From the NCBI GenBank assembly GCA_037903355.1, contig JBAJFE010000060.1:248001-312000 (forward strand): a DNA stretch of 64,000 bases, written 5' to 3'. Position 1 is the first letter of the stretch. Every line of letters starts with the position of its first letter. The notes beneath the pieces were generated by a model. The model did not search any database, was not told the origin of the DNA, and was given only the letters and a program-made list of their open reading frames with translations. A program made the translations under genes and the position numbers. Shown piece by piece: positions 36,683 through 49,100 of the stretch. Source of the DNA: Trichuris trichiura (lineage: Eukaryota; Nematoda; Enoplea; Trichinellida; Trichuridae).

Positions 36683-39600
36683 GTAAGTTGTCGTCATACT
36701 ATATTTAAATTTGGGGTTTGCGTTATAGAAGACTGGGAATCTAGCAATTTTATTAATAAGAAATAACTAGTAGCTGGTAAAATATGTATTTGAAGGCCTA
36801 TGACTGCACTTTATCTTTTCTTATCGTTAGACCAATATGGCCAGGAATTAGACCGTTTGAAAGTAGTTCATTGGAGCTTGCGCTGACGGTGAATTAATCA
36901 AAAAGCACCTGGAAGATGTGACTTCTTCTTTTGAAACTCTTAGCACTGCTTTTCTCAAACACTTCAAAATAACAGACGTTTTTTATACCCATCCACAATT
37001 GCAGACAAACATGATGTTGCTTTGTTTGTTCACGCTGTTTTTTGTTCTGAGTCAGGGACAAAGAATGTTTTAAAAGGAGCCCCATTACTCTTGCTGACCG
37101 TAGAGCAAGCACTTTTCTGGTTAGAGCCATTGCTAACGTCTTTTTATTCCAAGAAGTTGCCCACCTTCTGTTCTGCCCTTGCTACGAGAACTTTCAGACT
37201 CAGTCTATGCAAGAAGATGCAAGTTGCAATTCATTAAATGTTATTTCATACACTTGGAAAATAGCACAAAGATAGCAATCGGGAATGATTAAATGAAACT
37301 ATTAAGACAAGAAGGAATCATTCGGCTGTCACGGATGAAGCTTTGAATCGTCCTCTAAGAAGTATTATTTATGGTTTCTAAACAGGCTAGCGACACTATC
37401 TTTGTAAAGCTGCAAACGGAAAAGCACAGGGAACATAGTCTTTTGATCGAATTCAATAAGAGATAATTTTTCATCTTCAAACGTTTCAGGCAAGGAAGTA
37501 ACCACATTGAGCAGCAAGTCAAATGCTTCTAACACACTGCCGAACAACAGCAATACTAGCTGCTTTACCAAACTGGACTTAAGCTGGAAGCAAGAAAGAA
37601 AGTTGTCATTCGGCACGGTACGTACACAGGCAGAGTTTGTCTTTGTGATGAGTACAAACGTAGTTTGAATGCTCAGAGTAAAACCCACAATTTCCTTAGG
37701 TTTTTTATGTCATGTTCGATTTCATTGCTGCACAGCATAAAAGTATAAAGCTGAACTGACTTGAAAAATTTTCTCTGCATATCTATAGTTGTAGCCTTCA
37801 GAAGAATTGATTTACCTGCGTAGAGCAAAACTAAGAAGTGGATTGCAATAATAAGTTGCGCCATATCGTCTCAAAAGATATTTGCTCTCATCTAATGGCA
37901 GACAACTTGCTCACCGTTGCGTAAGCGTCGTTGAACTGATAAAACGGCCTTTTGTTGCTCCCTGAGGTGCTCCGAGATCTTTCCGTCGCACCGCTTACGA
38001 GGGTAATAAAGCGTATTGCCTTTTTATCGTTTCTTGCTTGCGTAGCAAAAGGAGGAAAAAAGGGAATGCGTTTGTCCAATTACGCAAAAATGTTGCATGC
38101 GTTTCGCTTCACGGTAAATCTCACGTAATGACTGACTCTTCAATTGAAATTCTCCTTCAGAACTTTTCGCAAAAATCAAATAGTGCGCTTGGCTGTCCTT
38201 CTAGACTAGACAGGCATTAGCGCTGGTCTGGGGCAGAATTCTGTTTCAAGATTTATTCAGCATAGAGTAATGGAAAACTGTAAATTCTTGTTAAAACAAA
38301 TGCTTTGGATTAACTATCGTTACAACATTGTATTAGGAGGAGACATTTAATGGATAAAGCAATTTCACTTAAGCGCACTGAAAAAGGTTCCTATTTATAA
38401 GGTTATTTGCTTAAAGCGACGTTGGCGCGTGCAAGAATTTTGCGTCCTGTTTACGAAAGGGATCACAATCAGGTGATAAAAGCAACTTTTTCTCCAACCA
38501 CCTGAATGTGTTTACTAAACACAACTGAAGGTTTCTTCCCATCACTTTTCCTAATCCAAGATCGTTCACAGGCACGTTCTGTTATAACATTTGTCGATAA
38601 TCGTACCACATATTGCACGCTCCTATATGGATGACATTAAATACTAGGATTGGCAATGAGAAAGTCTAGAAAGTGCACTTTACCTTGCGTACGAAATCTT
38701 GAATTCAAATGTAACCCATGTACTAACAAACTTGACGTAAGTACTACAGGCAATGTAAATTGGTTTGAACTGCCAAGATCAAGGCAAGGAAGGTGCGACT
38801 TAGAGTTACTTAAGGACAAAGGTTGAATATGGTATTGGCGCGTTCAGCTAAGCTTGTTCCACTCTTCAAATGGATACGACTGATCGTTGCCTATTACATG
38901 CGGATTACGTCACTGACTAAAACTCTAGTCTCATTCACGTCTTATTTTGCTTATCAAACGTTTCGCTTTTGCCTGCCACCATGTCTTCTATTCAATCATT
39001 CCAGGCGGAGGTGCAAGTTAGTCCCATGGCTCACGTCGCATACTCCCAGCGAATAAAATTGAGGGCCCATTACAACTGTCGTTCGCTAGTTTTTTGCGGC
39101 CATATTTGTGATCAGCTCGATTTGGCGCTGCGAACTTCTCGTTCACCTATTCTCTTGTTCCACGTTGCCATCTTAACGTAAGAAGTTTTTACCCGGAGTC
39201 CTCCTGACATTAATGAGATTTATTGTTTTTGTTTTGGGCAACGTAACGTTTTTCTGTTAACTTGGCGCGTACATGATGTATAAATAGTTTCTGCTTGTAG
39301 TTGCTTAGCTGGAAAATGCGCCCGGTTAAGAGTCGACTGATTTGCACAGCAGCGGTGACCACTTTCCAGTTAATTCTCATGCTCAACTTTTTTTAACTCT
39401 TGCTTTACCTTGGCAACAATCAGCCGAGTTCGCCCGTTCAGACAGATTTGGCAGAACGTCCTCTTGCAAACTGTTTCATGCTTTCTATAGACATTTCATC
39501 CTAATCTTCCTCATTACTGACCCAATTCGGAAACTGGTTCTCCGAGACGAGACCGTCAACCACCTTGGCGTGATAGACAAGACCAGTGCTAAACAAGCCG

Positions 39601-42600
39601 TTAGTATCCAACGGCATAACAAGCAAAAGATATTTAGAAATATCAGTGGAAGCAGTCAGCCTCCATTGCAAATGTAAGTTGAGCAGCGCCTCGTCTGAAA
39701 GCACGGATTTCAAAGAAGCGTTGATTTACGACAGCAGCCTGTTTTCACGCCTGCATAGCAGTGACATCTCAGCTACTAGACGTCCAGTTGGGCCCAAACT
39801 GTCGCCACTATGAAGGTCCTCCTCGGGAGTGCACGTATTCAATTTTCATCGATCTCGTACACAGTGTGACTGTCTATGTAGGATGCACGGGAAATTCTGC
39901 ACAATCATTCCAATCCCCAGAGTCGTGTCTGAGCAGCATTACTGCGGGCAGTGAGTTCGTCGCTTATGAAACGAAACAATCTATTCATAGGTATTAGTTT
40001 CACATTTTTTGGGCTATTCAAGTTGCCTTTGCGTAGAAACCATGAGTTATCCCATCTTGATTGCAGTCTGTCTTCGAAGTGACCTCATACGACGAGCATT
40101 CGTGAGTAAAAGGAAAATAGAATTGTGGTTTTTTTATTGCGGTCATATTGTCATGCAAGCTTCCAGCAAGTCACCATTTACTTAGTAGTCCGTCTTGCTT
40201 TGGTTTTTGTTGTTAATGAACTTGTTGCACCAAGTTGACATGCATTGGTTGTTGGAAAGAAAATTTTACAGCTACTAGCCCACTTCTGCAGCTTGCCCTG
40301 TTCAGATGACCTTGCCGCGGCGTGGACCATCTTTTAGAATTTTTCTACTGGTGTTGGCAACTCGCTGTCAGCGAATAAATACAGTTTGGACAAATCTTGC
40401 TAAACTGCAATCAGCGCGAGTACTTAAGTTTCTATCCCTCTTGTAGTTTATGATCATTTCTTTCAAGACACTATTGTCGCTTTTAGCAGAAAGACAACGA
40501 AAGAAAATTTTTTTTCTTTTCCTGCAATCTGTGTACCTTCCATTTCCGTAGTTGAACGAAAGGAGAGGAAAGCACTGAAAAATTGTCACCATAGAAAGGC
40601 AGTTCTCTTTCTGTCCCCGTCATATGACAGAAATAGTCAAGAAGTGAGGTACTTCCGAGTGCTCAGCCACAATGAAGGCTGTTTGGTCCCTATCACGATG
40701 GCAAATTAAAGACTCCTTCACCCTAATTCCATTGAACTGCACGCGAGAAACGTTTTCAGGCGCACCTGATGACCCACAGTGTATTAGTGGGCCACCGGTT
40801 TTCGATTAAACCTGTCTTGTCTTGTCTTGCAGGTCTCCAAACGCAAGGGTGAAAAATTGCTACTGATCAACGACTCTACAGGTGGTAACGGTGAGAAGCA
40901 GGAAATGCTCAATGAAGGTTCCGCCGTGCACTCAGCTGCAATGTCCGGTATGGATTCCGTTAGCGGAAGAAAGGAACGGACAAGGTCGTACGGACGACTA
41001 AGCCAAATATTCCCAAACCCGTTTAAAGTTGTGAGTTACCAATCCTTCCTTCTTGTTCAAGTCGGCAAAAGTGTCCTTTTGGTCAGGTGGACCGCGCGGA
41101 TATGTTGGACAGCCTCATGCAATGGCAAGAGGAAGGCCTAAAGACGGCAGCTTCCTTCCTCCAAGAATCCAACTCTCCCACGGGATGCCAAGTGCTTTTC
41201 CTTGAAGACCACTGGCAAACGATCGTAAAGAGCGGTGAGGTTAGTGCCCTTTGAATTGTCAGTAGGACAAAGAACTCGCTCGCTAGTGGCATTAATTTTA
41301 GCAACTCAGTCGTAAACAACAAAAGCAACAGGAAGGCATATGGGAGTTGATAACAACAGAATTGGAGTACATCTGCAAGCTTGGTTCCATAGTGGAACTT
41401 CAAAGCTGCATTCGAACCTTGCAACAAGACGGACTTGGTGCTGAATTGGATGTTGAAACTGTATTCAGCAACATCAGCGAAATCTGCCGAGCTAATCTAG
41501 GCTTTTGGCTTTGCTGTGTTCACCCGTTGCTTCAGTACAGCAGGCAGACAGGCAAGCCGCTCGATCCGACCAAAATGGAATCTGGATTTAGTCGTCTCGA
41601 CTATTTATTCCGACCATACATTCCTTACTGTTTGGCACACGTGGACGTTCTCTGCTACATCCGACAGAAATTGAAAGAAAGTGACTTTTTCAGAGATCTC
41701 ATTGTGGTAAGTGCTCACTGTTATTCTGCGCGTAACTGTGAATGTATACATTTTGTATATATTTGTCTTTTTCCTTCTGAATGCACCGTCGATGTTCAAC
41801 TTTAGTGGATCCAATCAAGAAAAGCTTTTGGCCGCTTGCACTTGACCGACCTCTTGGCAAAGCCAATGCAACGTTTAACTAAATACCCGTTGCTGCTAAA
41901 GGCTGTTCTCAACAACAGCACAGACACAGCGGATGTGAAATCGCTTCGCGTTATGGTGAGTGAAGTATATATGTTGTTCTCTGTCCTAGTGGATGCTCTG
42001 ACAGTGAGTTGCTCATCCATAGAATGAAATGTCATCAGCTGAACCATTTCTGGTCCAACTATGTAAAAGTTGAGCTGGAATGGTTAATGGAGTGCAGAAA
42101 GTACAAAACTAAAATATAACAAACAGCGATAGTTACGAGAGCGTTCCTATCCTGAAGTGTTACCAAGAATCATGTATTGAATAGTATGATGGACTAATGC
42201 TCTGGATTTTTCACTTTTAGAAGTTCGAATATTCTGCATGCAGCTGTTTCAACGAGTCCTCCTAATCTTTCACGTAAATAATTCTCTCCGTTGCCACATC
42301 GTTGGCGACCAATCGTCAATAACAAAAGCAGGCTTTGGTTACTTAATTTCAAAAAAAACGTAGGCGCGTTTTAACTACCGCGAATTTCTGGCGCCGTTTT
42401 TTTAGTTGCTACAGTTCATTACTAGTAGTCCTTACTGTTTCGCTACGGACAACCATTGCGGAGGAGGCCGTGCGTTAACTTTGGCACTGCCTTGATTTAT
42501 TGCAAGGACTACCCACTGCAGTACGACACTGCGACGCCTGAAGAGGAGCTTTAGAATTACTGGCACGTTAATCCATCATTTGCAGACACGTCTGCGAATT

Positions 42601-45600
42601 GTATATTGCATGTGGTTAAATGTAATTGAGAAGAATGCCTCATTAGCATTTAAGTGACAGAACTGGATGTTCTTTGGTGAAGATCGACTAGGCAATTCGA
42701 CAGTGTATAGCTCATATTAACTTCCAGATAGAAGAATATGTGTCTGGTTCGGTGGAATGGCCCCTTTCGCTAGGCGTATTTAATTCTACAATCAATTGCC
42801 GCTTCAGTTATAGAGCGTTTAAGCTGGATTTGTGCATTCATAACTTACAATGCAATGCTCCTATTCCCCAAGTTGTTATTGCAATTTTCATCTGCGTTTG
42901 ACTACGCGCACCACAGAGCTTCTGATGAACCTGCGTCGGCAGCCGTCAAAAAAATCCATTTTCCTTTGAACATGGGAACTATTACATTTACAAAAATTTT
43001 TTACTCGAATATGTAAACGCTAGCAGGGACAGTCAAAAGTGTAAGTTTAGCGCCACATGTTTACGTTGTCGGCGTAAAGTTTCAGCTGCTTTTTCTCGTC
43101 ACAGCAGTTGAAAGAAAAACTGCGCGCACACATCAGTTGACATTAACGTGCCAACGACTTCTGTACGCTTAGTCGTTTAGTAATCAAAGCGGTTGGTTTT
43201 TCTTAAATTTGCATTAGGGCTAATTCATTGCAATAACAAGTCGTTAGCATAACGGACTGAAATCTGTTTTGGCATGTTGCCACCATAACAGAGGAAATCT
43301 TACCAATTCAAATGTGGCAAGCTGGGTTGAACATGCACTTATTAGTGCATTCGTCCGACGCAGATTAAGTTTGAGGAAAAGTTGATAAGAAACGATTGAA
43401 ATGCTTGAATCCAAACCCTCATGGCAATAATAGTTCCACTTAGTATTCATGTGACCATCATTATATAAGATAGGTTATTCAAATTTAATTGATAAACATT
43501 CTCTCATCAAAGTTAATTGCTTTTACATCACTCGAACTGCTGAAGCCAGGAGAATTGAATCGATACGTACACTTTAGTCTCAGAGAATGAGCTGACTACA
43601 AGACTATTCAAAAGACTGCCAGTCCGTAAAATGTGTACCTTAGAGCTTAGCTGCTGTTTAAAAATCGTTGCGAAATAAGTGATTGCGCATCATGACATTG
43701 TTCTTTATTGAAGATTGAGAAAGCAGAAGAGTTCGCATCTCGAGTGAACGTGGAGTTATGCTTCAAGCAGCACTACGATACCTTATGCTCCATTATGCAA
43801 TGCATTGATAGCTACGAGGTTGTAGACTCGGCTAACGATGAACTTGAAAAATTGGTCAAAGAGTTCGCTCTCGTTGATCTCACCTCGCCAATGCCGGGAT
43901 GTCGGCAAGGCCTACTCAGGCGACATCTAATCAGAGGAGAGTTAAAACTAAGGGAAAGTTACACAAAGGTGAGGTTCCAGTGCCCATGATTTACTCACTT
44001 GAAACGTTGACTATTCAGACGGACGTCATATGCTTTTTATTCACGGACATGTTTCTTGTATGCAAGCAAATAGGCCGAAAAGGCGATCGACCCCGCGTGA
44101 AAGTCATCCGTCCTCCTTATCACATAGAGAACATTATTGTCAAGCAACTCAGGGAGACAAGTAGTTGGTTTGCTAAATTCAGCTGGTTCGTTTGTATGTT
44201 CAAACGTTGCAGACGGCTTTATGTTTGTGCAAATGAACGAGTTCAGAGTGCCGGCGTATGCGTGCGTATTTCTTACTGGCACGCTAGAAGAAACTTATCG
44301 TTGGCTGGAAAATTTCCAGATAGCTAAGGTAAGCACGCAGTCTGAATTTTCTTACGCAAAAAGCTATCTTCTTTCGTAGGAAGAGTATAGCTACCTTAGC
44401 GCATATGACTACCCAAGTTTGATTGGATACGCAGACGAATTTGGCACTGAAAGAGGATATCCACTTCGTTACATGGTACCAACTGGAGGGGAGCCCCCCG
44501 GTGGTAGCAACACCATAAGGCATCGTAAAGGCGATGGTGCAAAAGCTTCAGCGTTGAAGCGTTTAACAGACGCCAAAAGCGATAGAGTAATACCATTCCG
44601 TAGAACAAGTATGGGAGCAGTCGACTACCGCTCTGAAAGTGCATCCTCTACTCTGGACATCAACCACAGGAAGTGCAACAGCATGGACACAACAAGTTCT
44701 TCGTCAAGTATGTATCGATAGCGCTTTAATTAATTGTGTACCATCTATCATGAATTACGGTTTCCAAATGGCGTAAAAGTTGAACTTGTGATTTTTTTAT
44801 AATTTTCATGTTTCCTTTTCGAACTTCAACTACTTAGAAAGTCTAGATAAATTCAAGTCTTCACCTACGTTTTTATACTGTTTTCCCCTACGTTAAAAAA
44901 TCTTAAAAATACGTGAACGAGTCATTTACAATGAAAGCTTTGTTGGCTGTTGCAGGAAAGTCGTTTGAAAGAGAATCCCGATCATCAGAACAACCCTCAA
45001 CAGTGGATACGCATAAGGAAGAGAGATTTCTCAAACCTATGCTGCCAAATCACGAAAGAGAGACAGCACCGCAGCGTTCTCCTTTCAGTCTGCCAAACTT
45101 TTTCCCCGTACATCGCATGTTTCCTATGGAAATGTTGCCAAAGGAGCACTCTGGTGAGATACTTTTTCTTAAATTAAATACATATGTGCAGACGAAATTG
45201 TTAAGAACAAGCTGGTCAGTCTATAAAGATAATCGAGTCTCAAGCTGGTGCAACTACAAGTGGCAGTAATTATACTGGTGAAGAGGGTCATCTGTCACCT
45301 TCAAGCCGCCGTTTGGAGCGTCGTTACCATACGGCCGATGGTATAGAAGTATTGAAACCAAGTTCACAGAGCACAAACATACTGAAACGTTTTTCCTGGA
45401 ATACGGCAGCTAGCGCCTCTCGTGCTCGTTCTGGAACCCATCATCCTTCATGCAGAAAGGCCAGTTCAAGCACTGTGAGCTCAGATTCATGCTATAGCTC
45501 ATCAGGAATCTCAAGCAGTAGTTCTCATCTGTACTATTCGTATAGCGAGAATGAACTTGCTGAATCAGCTGGTCTTCGCGGAGTGATTAGAGGTAGGAAA

Positions 45601-46123
45601 CTTTCTTTCGCTCCTCCAGCAGAAGGACCGGCTGTTGATGAGCTCATTGACGACGTATCTCCTTTGACCCTACAAGCTGGTCAACCGGCAGTTGTAGAAG
45701 TTGATAAGGCTATGAATATTTCTTCCTTTCATGTCACTGATTCATCAGATGCTGCTGTTTCTCTTTCTCATTCGCCAGCATCCTGTTCTTCAAATTCGTC
45801 TACCATTTGCGCCTCAGTGTCAAATGATTCAAGTTCCATAGAAAATCAGACCGTCGAAATTTCAAATACAGCTTCTCATTTTGAACCTCCAACGACCGCA
45901 GCTATGTGGCCCGAAGGAAGCAAATCACCATCCAAAACAGCGGATTCTGTGTCGTTGGTCGCGAAGGAAGACGCAGCCGCCCAAGCAACGACTGCTCGGC
46001 GCCACAACCGCCATAGAGAAGACTTGTTCAAAATTATACACAAAGGACATTTGGAGTCGTCGTAAGCAGCTAACTCTTTATGTTAATGCACTTAATATTC
46101 CTTACCTTCCTAGGACCGTCTGA
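36412..46123 (+). CDS. PLEKHG5-like: PLEKHG5/Syx-like Rho guanine exchange factor
   Basis: Activates Rho GTPases at membranes and junctions. Exons: 36412-36682, 39547-39673 and 39735-39786 (both tentative), 40833-41030, 41087-41239, 41302-41706, 41806-41955, 43714-43968, 44019-44160, 44213-44328, 44380-44707, 44956-45153, 45245-46061, 46114-46123; together 1073 codons plus stop, phases consistent. The first exon holds a Raf-RBD-like domain (FLKSSNTPLPLE). The DH domain starts near QQEGIWELITTELEYICKL and includes the hallmark DLLAKPMQRLTKYPLLLKAV. A linker (DSYEVVDSANDELEKLVKEF) leads to the PH domain (TDVICFLFTDMFLVCKQ to LEETYRWLENFQIAK). Then comes a Ser-rich tail. The order and linker match mammalian PLEKHG5. 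The true N-terminus is not found. The acceptor near 45245 has alternatives. Confidence 0.88.
36683..40832 (+). other. RhoGEF introns with two tentative linker exons
   Basis: The segment between the RBD exon (phase 1 out) and the exon at 40833 (phase 0 in) must contain further exon sequence, because a direct join gives an early stop. Open stretches at 39547-39673 (donor CAAAT|GTAAGT) and 39735-39786, separated by 61 bp, bridge the phases without stops, but the acceptor CTCCGAG and the donor CCA|GTTGGG are poor. The acceptor at 40832 is preceded by a TCTTG pentamer repeated about three times. Confidence 0.4.
41956..43713 (+). other. RhoGEF intron within the DH region
   Basis: A 1.76-kb phase-0 intron with donor ATG|GTGAGT and acceptor TTTATTGAAG. 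It interrupts the C-terminal part of the DH domain. No coding segment or repeat was recognised inside it. Confidence 0.7.
46062..46113 (+). other. 52-bp terminal intron creating a PDZ ligand
   Basis: The donor TCGTC|GTAAGC overlaps the in-frame TAA stop at 46063-46065; the acceptor is CCTTCCTAG. Removing the 52 bp replaces the ending LESS-stop with LESSTV-stop. The size matches other introns of this gene (50, 52, 52, 56 bp). Confidence 0.75.
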
Positions 46124-49100
46124 ACTGCTATTCTTCCTCCTAGTGCGTCACGGACAAAGTCAAATTCCTCTAGTTTTCATTAACTGAAAATCAGTTATAT
46201 TCCATTCGTCGTTCGTTAAATTGACAACACACGAAGGGTTGTCGTTCCCATTTATACACTGCGCGAATTCTATTACGAAAACAAGTTTTCATAAATCTTG
46301 GAAAAGCAGCGTAGTTTTCTGTTCATTGAAAATTGCATATAATTTTTCTACATCTGCTTCTCTTCACCTTTGCGTGCATATTGTACTTTACAAAAAAAGG
46401 CGCCTTCATTGGTGCGCCAAAAGTTCGTAACGCTTTGCAGGGAAATGCTCCCTTCCGCCGACAGAAGGCTGAACGCTAGCTACAGCACGCAGCTGCAAAG
46501 AATAAAATAGCAATCTGTAAACTGGTTGTCGCATTACCCTTTGCGTCACTTGCATATTTTAACCTTTTAGAATGCGTTAATTCTTCTCCCCGGATTAGGG
46601 TTAAGTCAACGAAAGGAAGCATAATATAGCATTCAAGCACAAGAAGCAAATGATGCTATGCAGCCTTGTGTAAACAAAGATGAACGTGGCTTTCTAACTT
46701 TGGTTCTAATTGCTTGAATTCTACCTTTTGAACGACTAATAGCCAATATCGTTGATCGGCATCGACCGCCCTGCTTCTTTTTACCAACTGACAATGGTAA
46801 AAGTGAAAAGCCTGACTTTGCAACTGTTTGGTTATTCAAAATGATGCAGGTGAAGAATCAGTAGCAGAAACAACAAAAAAAGTTCATATTGTCATTCTAA
46901 ACTTTTAACCGCAATATTTTTTTGTTCCAGGATTGCATTATGGATGCATCCTTTTCGTGGTCACCCTAACTGTGCTTGTCAGCAGTTTCTCGCAATAACT
47001 TCTGATTGACAGCAGGAAACGTGTTGCAACACCCCTTGCTCCATTAAATTGCAGTCAAAATTCCAATAACGTACACAACTTTTTCCGCTTTAGAGTTATC
47101 AGTTAGATTATTCTGAACCGTGATCGACAGAGGGAGTTTAGAAAATGGGCTTTTGCAACGTGTTAAAGAAACTGCTTACCTTGTTTGTCCACAGCATTGG
47201 TTGAACGAAAGCGAAAGACCAACCGTGCTCAACTGGAAGACATTACATTCTTTCCCAGGCTTTTGAAGCGAGCAGCGAACTGCCTGAGTTTTAAAATGTG
47301 CCTGAAAATTCTTTTCCTACTGTATAAGGCTGATTCCACCCCATATAAGGTCGTACGCGGTGTAATAACATTGCGACGAAGTGGGCCTGTTTATCGACTG
47401 GGAAATTTTGGTACAAGGTGGATGTCAAGCGTTCCTTTCCTTCTGTTAATCGCTGAAATTCAACTTTCGGAATTGCGTCGCCCTTATTCTGGGCAGTTTA
47501 ATAGATCTGGTGATCATCGGCAACTATCCAGCGGTAATACATTTGCCATTAGCAGGCTTTCAATTTCAAATTGTAATTCATAATTAGTTTTTATTATTGC
47601 GCATGCTTGCAGTTCTTCATCATGGATAAAGATACAGAGCTTTGGAAAAAGTCCAGCTAACTTTTATTCACACGTAGTACGGAAATTTACAATACACTTT
47701 CACCATTAGGCTTCTGCTCAGGCATTCACAAAGCTGCTGGAAAAGAGCAAGAGCTAGCCCAGTACTTCTTCAAGCAGCTTGAATTTCCACATGGGCAGGC
47801 ATGTAAAATTGCGCTTAATTGTAGAATTGCGGTTCATTTCAAAAGTACGAAGCAGTGCTGGTAACGAAAGCAGGAGTAGAGAAGCTGTAGAAATGACTAA
47901 CAGTGTAAAAAATGGTCAAGTGCGAGTTCACCATGTCGGGCGCGCACATTTGATTTCAATTACGGAGTTATCAGCACGTTACCTTATAATAATTCTTTAG
48001 GATTGAAAGTATAGCGAAACAAGGACACTGAAGACGGGGCGCGAGAAATCCTAAAGCTGCCTATCGTGTAAAAATCGACTGACCAGAAAACGTGCTGGTA
48101 CACCGTAAAAATAGATAAGGCACATCACGATTCTCCATTTCAGTTAATTTTTCACTGGAAAACCGCACGCAAAATACAGTTGTCACATAAAAATTTGTCG
48201 TTGTCTACAACACGGCAAAGTAACTGGTATGATAGCATAATCTTAATCTAAAAATGGACAAGAAATGAAGCTTTCAGAAGTACCTGACTCTTCCTTTGAC
48301 GTTAACCTACTGAAAGTGTACAGATGAAGACGGAATCAGTGGGAAGGCTCTTTAAACAGGCTGCTACCTAATTTTTCGTTAAATGAGGTTTCATTCCAGA
48401 AAGAGAAGTCCAAACAGTAGAAACGTTCCGACTGCTAGCAGATCTATTTGATTACTATCAACGCCGTTATGTGTTACAGAATCCAGCAATGGCTTTATCC
48501 CTGCTTTATTATTCCGAGAAAAAGAGATGTTCTTTTTATTTTTACTTGTAATTATATCCTTTTTCGCAGAAATCCTTTAATTAAATGGATATGCATAACT
48601 GTGATTAAGAACTGCTTTTGTTTCAGTAGCGAAATATAGCGAAATAAAGTGGAACGTAAAATTTTCAAATCTCGAAACCTTGCATTGCCCTAAAGCATAA
48701 ACATCTTGACAGCTGTATTATGAAGTTTAACACTGACACATCCAGTTTTAAGTTAAAGAACTTAGAGAGCCTGCTGCAGTGCTGATGGGACATAATGGTT
48801 ATCCACTTTTTTATGTATATCTCATACATCAGTGAACGAACTGTTCCATTACTTGACCTGGTAAGAACGAAAAAGCATTTGTTCTCTAACTGTAGAGGCT
48901 AAACAGTTATGCTGGTGACTAAAACTTCAATGTTTTTTAGCTCATATTTGCAGTGAAAATACTTATCTGCACGCCATTACTTAATTTAGGTAAACTATTA
49001 ATACTAACTACTTCATAGTCATTTGAGGATTTCTACGGTCAGACTCTTGTGTTAATTGCTTCTTTCTTCAGCGTGGATGGTAAAGTAAGTACAAGAAGCA

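Noticed and set aside
37365..37688. A 107-codon minus-strand frame inside the RhoGEF intron
   Set aside because: No motif, no splice borders and low-complexity hydrophobic composition; likely chance.
41083..41427. A 114-codon minus-strand frame opposite the RhoGEF DH exons
   Set aside because: The plus-strand exons match PLEKHG5 in order and phase; the antisense frame is a shadow.
47185..47583. A 132-codon plus-strand frame
   Set aside because: It starts at TTG, has no recognisable domain and lies between genes. Such lengths occur by chance in 64 kb, so it is mentioned only in the intergenic entry.
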